From assembly GCF_018861905.1 (NCBI RefSeq), contig NZ_JAHLDU010000004.1, positions 227,908 through 291,907 on the forward strand: a DNA stretch of 64,000 bases, in the 5' to 3' direction. The translations under genes were made by a program, and so were the position numbers. The notes under the pieces were generated by a model. The model worked only from the letters and a program-made list of their open reading frames with translations, did no database searches and was not told the origin of the DNA. The stretch is from Clostridium sp. DSM 17811. GTDB taxonomy: Bacteria > Bacillota > Clostridia > Clostridiales > Clostridiaceae. Shown here piece by piece: positions 28,322 through 36,724 of the stretch; the stretch's first letter is position 1, and every line of letters starts with the position of its first letter.

Positions 28322-29635
28322 GTGAATGAGATAATAAAACAAACACAAAGTATTTGTCCTGTCTGTTTAAAAATAGTTGATGCAATAGTAGTAAAAAAAT
28401 GTGATGATTTATATTTAACTAAGAATTGTGAAGAGCATGGCTTTTTTAAGACTGTTATTTGGAGGGGTAAGCCAAGTTATGACTCTTGGAAAAGAAACAA
28501 GAGCCCAGCTTATCCAAAGGTGCCATATACTAAGGTGGAAAAGGGATGCCCTCATGACTGTGGGCTATGTAGTGATCATCGTCAACATACTTGCACAGTA
28601 CTTGTTGAAGTAACCTCAAGGTGTAATTTGAGCTGCGAATTTTGTTTCGCTGATGCACATGGAAATGGAACTGACCCAGATATGGGAACTATAGAAATGT
28701 GGTACTCAAGAATTATTGAAGCCGGTGGCCCTTATAATCTTCAGATCTCTGGAGGAGAACCCACGATGAGGGAAGATCTTCATGAGATTATATCTAAAGC
28801 AACAAACATGGGTTTTAAATTTATACAGTTAAACACAAATGGTATTAACCTCAAAAATTATAATTATTATGAAAAACTAAAAAATGCAGGACTCAGATCA
28901 ATTTTTCTACAGTTTAATGATTTAACTGGAACTGAAATGACTAAGATTAATTATAAAGACGTAATACAGGATAAATTAAAGGTTATAGAATATAGTGCAA
29001 AATTAGGGGTTGGTGTAATTCTTGTATGCACAGTGGTGCCTGATAAAAATGATAATATTCTCTGGGATATTATAGAGTTTGGATTGAAAAATGCCCCAAC
29101 TGTAAGAGGAGTACATTTCCAACCAGTAAGCTATTTTGGTAGAATACCTAAGTTGCCGGAAGATAAAGATAGAATTACTCTCCCAGAAGTTATATCTAAA
29201 ATAGTCCAGCAGAGTGATGAGAAAATTGAGCTTTCAGATTTTGCTCCTTCTGGTTGTGAAAATGCATATTGTTCTTTTCATGCTAATTACATATCGGTAG
29301 ATGGAAAACTGATTACCGTAAGTAGAAAAAATGAATGCTGTGGTGAAGAAAATGGTAAAGAAGGGTCAAAAAAATCAAAAAGATTCGTTGAGAGAAATTG
29401 GTCCGGAGTGAAAATAAACAAATACATACCAAAGAAAAATTCATTTGAAGAATTGAATCAGAAAATAAAAAATGGTTTTTTCAGCATATCAGGTATGGCA
29501 TTTCAAGATGCTTGGAATGTAGATACGCAGAGGTTAAAGGATTGTTGTATTCATGTTGTTAGTAAAGAGGGCAATTTAATTCCATTTTGTGCATACAATA
29601 TTACTACCTTAAATCAAAAAAAATTATATAGATAG
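28322..29635 (+). CDS. Radical SAM protein of the TrsS / COG1964-like family
   Basis: The 437-residue protein begins with a CPVC-containing N-terminal domain (residues 1-75) and then CPHDCGLCSDHRQHTC, an extra cysteine cluster. The radical SAM core follows (CNLSCEFC near 105; SGGEP near 145). The C-terminal region has CENAYCSFH, NECCGE and CCIHVV. The start is GTG 28322 after GAGAGGTTAGG. The core with preceding cysteines resembles the archaeal MJ0619 group, which methylates a pterin precursor; this is a family resemblance, not proof. Its position between a methyltransferase and a nucleotidyltransferase hints at modification of a molybdopterin-related compound. Confidence 0.8.
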   Translation: MNEIIKQTQSICPVCLKIVDAIVVKKCDDLYLTKNCEEHGFFKTVIWRGKPSYDSWKRNKSPAYPKVPYTKVEKGCPHDCGLCSDHRQHTCTVLVEVTSRCNLSCEFCFADAHGNGTDPDMGTIEMWYSRIIEAGGPYNLQISGGEPTMREDLHEIISKATNMGFKFIQLNTNGINLKNYNYYEKLKNAGLRSIFLQFNDLTGTEMTKINYKDVIQDKLKVIEYSAKLGVGVILVCTVVPDKNDNILWDIIEFGLKNAPTVRGVHFQPVSYFGRIPKLPEDKDRITLPEVISKIVQQSDEKIELSDFAPSGCENAYCSFHANYISVDGKLITVSRKNECCGEENGKEGSKKSKRFVERNWSGVKINKYIPKKNSFEELNQKIKNGFFSISGMAFQDAWNVDTQRLKDCCIHVVSKEGNLIPFCAYNITTLNQKKLYR

Positions 29636-29651
29636 GAAGAGAGAGGATTAC

Positions 29652-30776
29652 ATGAAAAACTATGCTGCTATAATACTTGCAGCAGGATATTCGACAAGGA
29701 TGGGGAGCTTTAAACCAATAATTAATTTGGATGGTAAAACTCCACTTCAAAGATGTATAGAACTTTTCAAAAATTGCGGAATAAATGATATTATTGTAGT
29801 TACAGGCTATTTAAATGATCGTATAGAAAAGGAATTGTGTGATATTAAAATTGGATTAAATGATATTAAGGTCGTAATCAATGATAAATATAGTGAAGGT
29901 ATGTATTCATCAATAATAGCTGGAGTAGAATCACTTACAAAGGAAACAGATGCGTTCTTTATATTACCTGTAGATATCCCTTCCGTGAGAGATCACACTG
30001 TTAAGAAAATGATGGAAAGTTATGATAAAATTAAAGGTGGCATAATGTTTCCTATATTTGAGAAGGAAACAGGTCATCCCACATTAGTTCCATACTCACT
30101 AACGCAAGAAATAATAAATAGTAATCCTAAAGGAGGATTAAGAGAATTATTCAATCAACATAAAAAACAGTGGTATTATGAGCCAGTTGCTGATAGGGGC
30201 GTTTTACTTGATATGGATACTAAAGAAGATTTTAAAGTTCTTTTAGAGCATCTTTCAGTATATCCATGTCCTGATTATGAGGAATGTATGGAGATATTAA
30301 GATTATGTAATGTAAAACTAGAAACAATAAATCATATGAAGAGCGTAGCTGAGTTTGCAAAGGGAGTGTCACTTTTACTTAATGATAATGGATATAAGTT
30401 AAATATAAATTATATTTATGCTGGTGCACTACTTCATGATGTAGCTAAGGGATCGAAAAACCATGCTTTGCGAGGAGCAAAAATTGTTGAAGGGTTTGGA
30501 TATAAGTGCCCAATGGAAATTATTAATGAACATATGTCGCTAAAGACTAAATATAAAATAGGTGAAAAAGAAATAGTTTATCTTTGCGATAAATTATTTA
30601 AAGGTGAAACACTAGTCACATTAAAGGAAAGATTTGAAGACTCCTTTAGTATATATAAGGATGTGCCAGATGTTTTTGAAAAAGTAAATGAAAAATATAT
30701 TAATACAAAAATCCTTAAGGAAAAAGTTGAAAGTATATTAGGGACAAAACTAGAAAACATTAGTGATAAGTTTTGA
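29652..30776 (+). CDS. MobA/MocA-like nucleotidyltransferase fused to an HD domain
   Basis: In this 374-residue fusion, residues 1-195 form a molybdopterin nucleotidyltransferase-like domain: the nucleotide-binding loop LAAGYSTRMGSFKPI at about 8-22, the metal-binding VDIP near 107, and TGHPTLVP near 136. Residues 220-345 form an HD phosphohydrolase domain with GALLHDVAKG and a later EHM. The first half should attach CMP (MocA type) or GMP to molybdopterin; CMP fits the xanthine-oxidase-family enzyme in this island. The HD half could hydrolyse a nucleotide by-product. The stop overlaps the next start (TTGA). Confidence 0.82.
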   Translation: MKNYAAIILAAGYSTRMGSFKPIINLDGKTPLQRCIELFKNCGINDIIVVTGYLNDRIEKELCDIKIGLNDIKVVINDKYSEGMYSSIIAGVESLTKETDAFFILPVDIPSVRDHTVKKMMESYDKIKGGIMFPIFEKETGHPTLVPYSLTQEIINSNPKGGLRELFNQHKKQWYYEPVADRGVLLDMDTKEDFKVLLEHLSVYPCPDYEECMEILRLCNVKLETINHMKSVAEFAKGVSLLLNDNGYKLNINYIYAGALLHDVAKGSKNHALRGAKIVEGFGYKCPMEIINEHMSLKTKYKIGEKEIVYLCDKLFKGETLVTLKERFEDSFSIYKDVPDVFEKVNEKYINTKILKEKVESILGTKLENISDKF

Positions 30777-31405
30777 AAAGAAATATTTATATCTTAAGAC
30801 ATGGGGAAACTGAATATGGAAGAGAAAAAAGGTATCTGGGACATACAGATTGCGGGCTTTCTGTTAAGGGGATGAATGATGCAAAGCAATTAGCCTGCAT
30901 TTTTATGGAGAGTGGAGTAATTATTAACAGTATTTTTAGTAGTGATCTGATTAGGTGTAAGAGTACTGTAAATATTGCCTTTCCGGATCGAGAAGTGACT
31001 TTTTTAGAAGAACTTAGAGAAATAGATATGGGGAATTTAGATGGATTAACTTTTGAAGAAGTAAAAAATAAAGATCCAGAGGTTTATAAAAAAAGAGGAG
31101 AAAATATAGCAGACTTTATACCTCTTAATGGTGAATCATTTAGAGCGTGCCAGCAAAGGGCAATAAAGATTCTTAATTATATAATTTATTCCACAAAAGG
31201 GAATATTGTTATTTGTAGTCATGCAGGTTTTATTAGGGCATTGCTTTGTAGCCTTTTAAATTTAGATTTAGATTTAAAGAATATTTTCAATATAAAGCAA
31301 GATTATGGATGTATTAATTTTATAAGTTTTGATGGATCTAATTTTTTTGTAGAAGGGATTAATCTCAAAACTTTATCTGTTAAAGCCATAGAAAGGCTTG
31401 ACTAG
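30773..31405 (+). CDS. Histidine phosphatase family protein (CobC/PhoE-like)
   Basis: The 210-residue protein starts with ILRHGETEYGREKRYLGHTD, the RHG phosphohistidine signature. The second catalytic part, VICSHAGFIRALL, is at about residue 145, and the acid/base glutamate is in LREIDMGNLDG. It starts with TTG 30773, overlapping the stop of the nucleotidyltransferase by four bases, so the two are translationally coupled. The nearest known function is alpha-ribazole phosphatase of cobamide synthesis, but no other cobamide gene is near. In this island a phosphorylated pterin or nucleotide is a more natural substrate, by inference. Confidence 0.8.
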   Translation: MKRNIYILRHGETEYGREKRYLGHTDCGLSVKGMNDAKQLACIFMESGVIINSIFSSDLIRCKSTVNIAFPDREVTFLEELREIDMGNLDGLTFEEVKNKDPEVYKKRGENIADFIPLNGESFRACQQRAIKILNYIIYSTKGNIVICSHAGFIRALLCSLLNLDLDLKNIFNIKQDYGCINFISFDGSNFFVEGINLKTLSVKAIERLD

Positions 31406-31429
31406 ATAAAGTAATATGGAGTGTGTAAT

Positions 31430-32755
31430 ATGCTTAAAACACTATATGAAAAATGGATGGAAGATAGACTCTTTATGGAAACTGGTGATAAAAAACTTTC
31501 TGAGGAAAGCTTAAAATTATATCAATTGGGAGAAGTTAGAAAGACTATAAATTTTGCTAAGAGAAGTAAGTTTTATGGAAAAAAATTAAAGAATATTTTT
31601 AGTGATGATATTAAAAATTTTGAAGATTTTAAAAAAGTACCTTTTACTACTTCAGATGATTTAGCAAAAAATCCAAAAAGTTTTTTATGTACAACACTTG
31701 ATCAAATTTTAAGGATTGTAACAATGACTTCTTCGGGAACTACGGGAAATCCTAAAAGAATCTTTTTCACTAAAAATGATCTTAAAGCTACATCCAATTT
31801 TTTTAAATATGGTATGCTCAATATTGTAACTCCAGGTCAAAGAGTACTTATATTGATGCCAGGGAAAAGTACCCATAGTATAGGTCAACTTTTAAAGGAA
31901 GGACTTAATGAAGCAGGCTGTGATGGGATTATATATGGACCTGTGTTTAATGTTTGTGATGCTTTAGAAACAATAAAATCAAAGAATATTGATTGCATTG
32001 TAGGATTACCAACTCAAATATTTTATCTGGCAAAAATTAAACTCACTGATGGTAGGTATAAACATTTAAAGTTACAAAGCGTCCTTTTAAGCGGAGACTA
32101 TGTGCCAAGAACATTATGTAGTGCTGTGAGCAGTGCCTTTAGTTGTCAAGCATTTACTCATTATGGAATGACTGAGATTGGGTATGGAGGCGGAGTTGAA
32201 TGTAGTGCTATAAATGGATACCATATGCGAGATGTGGATTTATATACTGAAATCATTGATCCAGTAACTGGGCGAAATGTTAAAGAGGGTAGTTATGGTG
32301 AAGTGGTAATTACAACATTTAGGAGAGAAGCAATGCCACTTATAAGGTACAGAACTGGAGATATTGCTAGGTTCTTGCCTAAAAATTGTTCTTGTAGTAA
32401 TATATTTAAAAGAATGGATTATGTAAAAGGAAGAGTTAACGAATATTTAAAGTTAAAAGATGGGAAGTTTCTTTTTATAGGAATGATTGATGAAGTTATG
32501 TTTGGAATTGATAATGTGCTTGATTACACAGCTAGCATTACTGATGGAGAAAATAGAGTGCTTAGTATAAGCGTAAAGCCAGTAAACCCGCAAATACCTA
32601 TAAAATTTAATAACATTAAAAATTGCATTAAGCGAGATAAGTACTTAGGTTTATTAATAGAAAACAACAATATATCTATAGAATTTGGTGGCTTACTTAA
32701 TAATATTGAAATTAGTAATGGAATGATTAAACGAAAATTATATCATTTAAATTAA
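31430..32755 (+). CDS. AMP-forming ligase of the phenylacetate-CoA ligase type (DVU_1553-like)
   Basis: The protein is 441 residues from ATG 31430, eight bases after GGAG. The adenylate-forming core shows the P-loop-like TMTSSGTTGNPKRIFFT (about residues 100-116), the central HYGMTEIGYGGGVEC (about 245), and YRTGDIARFLP (about 305), followed by a short C-terminal lobe. It should activate a carboxylate with ATP and pass it to CoA or another acceptor. It lacks obvious companions of aromatic degradation, and it is the last gene of the forward operon. It may activate the acid made by the aldehyde oxidoreductase or take part in cofactor maturation; neither is proven. Confidence 0.78.
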   Translation: MLKTLYEKWMEDRLFMETGDKKLSEESLKLYQLGEVRKTINFAKRSKFYGKKLKNIFSDDIKNFEDFKKVPFTTSDDLAKNPKSFLCTTLDQILRIVTMTSSGTTGNPKRIFFTKNDLKATSNFFKYGMLNIVTPGQRVLILMPGKSTHSIGQLLKEGLNEAGCDGIIYGPVFNVCDALETIKSKNIDCIVGLPTQIFYLAKIKLTDGRYKHLKLQSVLLSGDYVPRTLCSAVSSAFSCQAFTHYGMTEIGYGGGVECSAINGYHMRDVDLYTEIIDPVTGRNVKEGSYGEVVITTFRREAMPLIRYRTGDIARFLPKNCSCSNIFKRMDYVKGRVNEYLKLKDGKFLFIGMIDEVMFGIDNVLDYTASITDGENRVLSISVKPVNPQIPIKFNNIKNCIKRDKYLGLLIENNNISIEFGGLLNNIEISNGMIKRKLYHLN

Positions 32756-32760
32756 AATAA

Positions 32761-32800
32761 GGCTCATGGTAATTAAAGAATTACCATGGGTCCTATTTTT
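32761..32800. terminator. Bidirectional terminator between convergent genes
   Basis: The perfect stem CATGGTAATT/AATTACCATG (32765-32774 and 32779-32788) has loop AAAG, a T-run to the right, and A-rich sequence to the left that reads as T on the other strand. Confidence 0.82.
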
Positions 32801-33878
32801 AAAAAGTTTCTATTAGAACATTCATAATTCCGCCACATACCATACCTTCATCTTCTGCAATGGTACCTGTCATGTCTATGTTTTGAAGTTTATATCCACC
32901 ATCTTTAATTAAATCACGGGCGGTTTTAATTATTTCGCCTTCACTACATCCTCCGCCGATACTCCCTAAGATCTTTCCAAAGGGCCATACAAGCATTTTA
33001 GCTCCAGCATTTCTTGGAACTGATCCTTTAGTAGAAATAATTGTAATCATTGCTCCCGGAGAATTCTCTTCTTGGCATAATTCATTTAATACATCATGAT
33101 CAAATTCCGGCCAATTGGTCTTTATAGGATTAGTAATAGCAGTTGTATCGCCAAGTCTTCTGTAACTAATTACCTGAGATATAATAGAAATCGCTATTTC
33201 ATCAGGTGTAACTGCGCCTAGCTTAAGACCTATAGGTGCATTGACTTTGTCTAATTTCTCCTTAGAATATCCATCGTCTAGCATTTGCTGCATAACAATT
33301 TTAACACGGCGTTTTGAACCAATCATTCCAACATATGCGGTATTGTGTTTTAAAACCTGCCTTAAACAATCCATATCATGACGATGACCTCGAGTTACAA
33401 TGACAACATATGCAGACTTATTTAAATTAATTAAGTCGAAACAGTGATCGAAACTTTCACAAATTACTTTCTGCGCAGTAGGAAATCGTTCACTATTTGC
33501 AAATGAGGGCCTGTCATCAACAACTGTAACTGAAAATCCTGTCTTTGAGGCAAATTCAGCTAAGGGTTTGGCAATATGTCCACCACCTAAAATTATTAAT
33601 CGTGGCTCAGGAAAATATGGCTCAATTAGATAAGTTTCGTTTTCAGATCGTTTAACAAATTGAAGATTGCCGGTTTCTAAAGCATACTTTGATTTTTCGT
33701 AAAGTAGTTTATCTAAATTAGATATGTGATTATGATTGCTAAGATTCTCTTCAGTATAAAGAATTTTATTCTGGGATGACTTATTCTCATCATTTTTGTT
33801 ATTTAACATTGTAATCATAACGCAATTATTACCTTTTTCAACTTCGACTAGCAAATTCTTATAGGTAGCTACATTCAT
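32799..33878 (-). CDS. XdhC/CoxI family maturation factor of molybdenum hydroxylases
   Basis: In this 359-residue protein the domain order is unusual. A short N-terminal remnant (residues 1-85) is followed by the XdhC Rossmann domain (LIILGGGHIAKPLAEFA near 92, VVDDRPSFANSERFP, TRGHRHDMDCL, GSKRRV). The XdhC_CoxI domain comes last (GSVPRNAGAKMLVWPFGK, then GSIGGGCSEGEI). In XdhC proteins the CoxI part is normally N-terminal. XdhC binds molybdenum cofactor, helps sulfurate it and inserts it into the apoenzyme; here the client would be the MOP-type oxidoreductase. It is convergent to the main operon, so expression is separately controlled. An eight-base dyad lies 24 bases upstream of its start. 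Confidence 0.85.
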   Translation of the reverse strand: MNVATYKNLLVEVEKGNNCVMITMLNNKNDENKSSQNKILYTEENLSNHNHISNLDKLLYEKSKYALETGNLQFVKRSENETYLIEPYFPEPRLIILGGGHIAKPLAEFASKTGFSVTVVDDRPSFANSERFPTAQKVICESFDHCFDLINLNKSAYVVIVTRGHRHDMDCLRQVLKHNTAYVGMIGSKRRVKIVMQQMLDDGYSKEKLDKVNAPIGLKLGAVTPDEIAISIISQVISYRRLGDTTAITNPIKTNWPEFDHDVLNELCQEENSPGAMITIISTKGSVPRNAGAKMLVWPFGKILGSIGGGCSEGEIIKTARDLIKDGGYKLQNIDMTGTIAEDEGMVCGGIMNVLIETF

Positions 33879-33901
33879 ATTTTTACTCCTCCTACTTTAT
33901 T

Positions 33902-33919
33902 GATAGTGTAAACACTATC
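33902..33919 (-). promoter_or_regulatory. Perfect dyad upstream of xdhC, possible operator
   Basis: GATAGTGT and ACACTATC are separated by AA. It stands 24 bases before the xdhC start and is not followed by a T-run, so an operator is more likely than a terminator. The cognate regulator is not identified. Confidence 0.45.
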
Positions 33920-34205
33920 TTTGTTCAATTGGTTCTATGATTCTAATTGTATCAATAATTTATATGATTTTAAACAAAAAACAAATAAAAATAATAAGAT
34001 TACAAGGTAAGTTGATTAAAAATATGATAAAATAATGTTGTAATAAAAGTTAATTGTAGTAATAATTAAAGAAAATTTAATCTTTCATTCAAAGCTGTAA
34101 ACGATTAGTGATATTTTTTATATAAGATATAAAAGTGATGGGTTCTAGTAAAGAGTATAAATGAAATATAGTATTATACATACAATTAAATTCGGCAAAT
34201 TTTAA
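33920..34205. other. AT-rich spacer between divergent xdhC and mogA
   Basis: No open frame of note and no stable structure is visible. It must hold the promoter for the mogA-moaA-moaC-MOSC unit. Confidence 0.5.
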
Positions 34206-34221
34206 AAATGGGGCGATGAAA

Positions 34222-34713
34222 ATGATTAAAACTGCAATATTAACTATGAGTGATAAAGGTTCTCGCGGAGAAAGAATTGATGGGACAGGCCCTGCGATAA
34301 GAAGTGAATTAGAAGGCAATGGATATGTTATAAGTTTCTATAAAATGATTTCTGATGAAAAAGATGAAATAGAAAAAGAATTGATTTATTTATGTGATGA
34401 TCTAAAAGTGGATTTAATTCTAACTAATGGAGGCACAGGATTTTCACAAAGAGATGTTACCCCTGAGGCAACTCAAAATGTTATTGAAAAATATGTACCT
34501 GGATTTGGTGAGGTCATGAGAATGAAATCACTCCAAATTACTTCAAAGGCTATGCTTTCAAGAAGTATTGCAGGAATACGTAAAAAAACCTTGATTATAA
34601 ATCTTCCTGGTAGTCCCAAAGGTGCTGTAGAAAATCTTCAATTTATATTATCTGCTATCCCACATGGTATTGATATACTTAAAGGGGAAGCTAATGAGTG
34701 TGCTAGAATCTAG
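34222..34713 (+). CDS. mogA: MogA/MoaB-type molybdopterin adenylyltransferase
   Basis: The protein is 163 residues from ATG 34222, which is spaced well from the GGGG ribosome site; ATG 34216 is only two bases away from it. The MoCF domain shows TMSDKGSRGERIDGTGP, then TNGGTGFSQRDVTPEAT and INLPGSPKGAVENL. It adenylates molybdopterin before molybdate insertion by MoeA. It is the first gene of a four-gene cofactor unit transcribed away from xdhC. Confidence 0.87.
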   Translation: MIKTAILTMSDKGSRGERIDGTGPAIRSELEGNGYVISFYKMISDEKDEIEKELIYLCDDLKVDLILTNGGTGFSQRDVTPEATQNVIEKYVPGFGEVMRMKSLQITSKAMLSRSIAGIRKKTLIINLPGSPKGAVENLQFILSAIPHGIDILKGEANECARI

Positions 34714-34744
34714 CGGAAATAATTGAATTTTAGGAGATGGTTTT

Positions 34745-35704
34745 GTGAGAGATAGTCATGGGAGAAATATCAATTATTTAAGAATATCAGTAACTGATAG
34801 ATGTAATTTAAGATGTATATATTGCATGCCAGAAGAGGGCATAAAAAAATTAGAACATGTGGATATACTGCGGTTTGAAGAAATCTTAAAAATAGTAAAA
34901 GTAGCAGAAACATTAGGTATTAACAAAGTAAGGTATACTGGTGGTGAACCACTGGTTATGAAAGATATAGATAAACTAATATATGAAACTTCAAAACTAC
35001 AAGGGATAGAGGACATTGCTATAACTACAAATGGTATTTTACTTGCGGACATGGCAAGTGACCTAAAAAAAGCTGGACTTAAGAGAGTTAATATCAGCCT
35101 TGATACATTGGATGATGTGAAGTTTAAAAGTATAACAAGAATAGGAAATCTTGATAAGGTAATGGAAAGTATAGATAGATGTTTAACACTTGGGTTAAAA
35201 CCAGTAAAAATTAATACTGTATTGATGCGAGGGTTTAATGATACAGAATTTGAAGACTTTTTAAATTTAACTCGCGAAATGCCAATAGAAATAAGGTTTA
35301 TTGAACTAATGCCTATAGGTGAGGGTATAAAAGTTTATGATAAAAGCAAAATCAGTTTTATGGAAGTATTAAAAAATCATCCTGAGTTAATTCAAATTGA
35401 GAATGAAAAAAGTAGTACTGCTCAAATGTACAAGTTAGATGGAGCGAAAGGGAAGATTGGATTTATTAGTCCAGTGAGTTGCAAATTTTGCTCGGATTGT
35501 AATAAAATAAGACTTACATCGACGGGAACAATTAAGCCGTGTCTTCATTCAAAAGAAGAGATAAACCTTAAGCAATACATAAATAATGAAGAAATGCTTA
35601 CAAATGTTTTAAAACAAGCGATTTTTGATAAGCCACTTGAACATCATCTTGAGGAAGAAAAAATTAGTAGAAGTGAAAAGATGATGTACCAAATAGGAGG
35701 ATAA
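34745..35704 (+). CDS. moaA: GTP 3',8-cyclase MoaA
   Basis: The 319-residue radical SAM enzyme has CNLRCIYCM at about residue 18, YTGGEPLV, and the second Fe-S cluster [21 protein letters not shown] near residue 245. It ends in Gly-Gly, as MoaA proteins do. It converts GTP to 3',8-cyclo-GTP, the first step of molybdopterin synthesis. It starts at GTG 34745, behind TAGGAGATGGTTTT. moaC follows after four bases. Confidence 0.93.
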   Translation: MRDSHGRNINYLRISVTDRCNLRCIYCMPEEGIKKLEHVDILRFEEILKIVKVAETLGINKVRYTGGEPLVMKDIDKLIYETSKLQGIEDIAITTNGILLADMASDLKKAGLKRVNISLDTLDDVKFKSITRIGNLDKVMESIDRCLTLGLKPVKINTVLMRGFNDTEFEDFLNLTREMPIEIRFIELMPIGEGIKVYDKSKISFMEVLKNHPELIQIENEKSSTAQMYKLDGAKGKIGFISPVSCKFCSDCNKIRLTSTGTIKPCLHSKEEINLKQYINNEEMLTNVLKQAIFDKPLEHHLEEEKISRSEKMMYQIGG

Positions 35705-35708
35705 AATA

Positions 35709-36188
35709 ATGGAATTTACGCATATAAATGAAGAGGGAAGAGCTAAAATGGTAGATGTATCTGAAAAAATTAACACTGTTCGGGAAGCTATAGCGGTTGG
35801 GTCAATTTCAATGAAGAGAGAAACTTTAGAAAAAATAAAGAATGGATCTATTTCAAAAGGAGATGTATTAGCGGTAGCACAGGTAGGCGGAATTATGGGG
35901 GCTAAAAGCACTTCGCAAATAATACCAATGTGTCATGCCATAATGATATCAGGCTGTAATATTAGTTTTAAAATCGATTTCGAAAACAGTAAAATTGAAA
36001 TAACTGCAACGACGAAGACTGTAGGAAAGACAGGCATTGAAATGGAAGCACTTACTGCGGTATCTGTTGCAGCACTAACTATATATGACATGTGTAAGGC
36101 AATTGATAGAGGAATGGTTATAAATAATATTATGCTTGTAAAAAAAAGTGGTGGGAAATCGGGAACATTTGAAAGGAAGGGATTGTAA
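35709..36188 (+). CDS. moaC: Cyclic pyranopterin monophosphate synthase MoaC
   Basis: The 159-residue MoaC has the conserved MVDVSEK near the N-terminus, [19 protein letters not shown] at about 60-78, [20 protein letters not shown], and the lysine-rich end KKSGGKSG. It acts on the MoaA product to give cyclic pyranopterin monophosphate. The stop and the next start overlap (ATG within TAATG). moaD, moaE and moeB are absent here and must be elsewhere. Confidence 0.94.
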   Translation: MEFTHINEEGRAKMVDVSEKINTVREAIAVGSISMKRETLEKIKNGSISKGDVLAVAQVGGIMGAKSTSQIIPMCHAIMISGCNISFKIDFENSKIEITATTKTVGKTGIEMEALTAVSVAALTIYDMCKAIDRGMVINNIMLVKKSGGKSGTFERKGL

Positions 36189-36622
36189 TGGCAAAGGTTA
36201 TTGCAGTAAATATAAGCGAGAAAAAAGGTGTAGTAAAACATCCTATCGAAAAAGGTTTTTTCAAATTTAATCATGGTCTAGAGGGAGATGCACATGCAGG
36301 TGATTGGCACAGACAAGTTAGTTTTCTTGGGGTTGAGAGCATTGATAAAATGAAAGCAAAAGGAGCTCAAGGATTAAGTGCAGGAAAATTTGCTGAAAAC
36401 ATTACCACAGAAGGGGTAATCCTGTATGAACTTTCTGTGGGGACTAAGCTCAAAATTGGGGAGGTAGTTTTAGAGGTAACGCAGATAGGAAAGGAATGTC
36501 ATGCTGGTTGTGAAATAATGAAACTTGTTGGTGATTGTATAATGCCAAGAGAAGGTATATTTGCTAAGGTACTAGAGGCTGGTTATATTAAGGCCGGAGA
36601 TGATATATTAGTACAAAAATAA
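36188..36622 (+). CDS. MOSC domain protein
   Basis: This 144-residue protein is essentially a lone MOSC domain, with the motif GLEGDAHAGDWHRQVSFLG, FAENITTEG and QIGKECHAGCEIM; the cysteine in KECH is the conserved one. MOSC domains bind molybdenum cofactor and are linked to sulfur transfer. Overlap with moaC and the strong terminator that follows make it the end of the cofactor operon. It could be a cofactor carrier or storage protein. Confidence 0.88.
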   Translation: MAKVIAVNISEKKGVVKHPIEKGFFKFNHGLEGDAHAGDWHRQVSFLGVESIDKMKAKGAQGLSAGKFAENITTEGVILYELSVGTKLKIGEVVLEVTQIGKECHAGCEIMKLVGDCIMPREGIFAKVLEAGYIKAGDDILVQK

Positions 36623-36647
36623 GCTTTTTAAAAATATATGATAATAA

Positions 36648-36698
36648 GTAGCAGAAAAACTAGAGCGTGAACTCTAGTTTTTCTGCTACTTTATTTTT
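36648..36698. terminator. Strong bidirectional terminator
   Basis: A nearly perfect stem of about 18 bp (GTAGCAGAAAAACTAGAG with its complement at 36672-36689) has loop CGTGAA. It separates convergent MOSC and chemoreceptor genes. Confidence 0.88.
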
Positions 36699-36724
36699 TG
36701 TTAATAGTAAATTTAATGACAAAA

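Noticed and set aside
30773..31405. Cobalamin pathway gene cobC
   Set aside because: The family fits, but no other cobamide gene is present and the coupling is to a molybdopterin nucleotidyltransferase, so no symbol was given.
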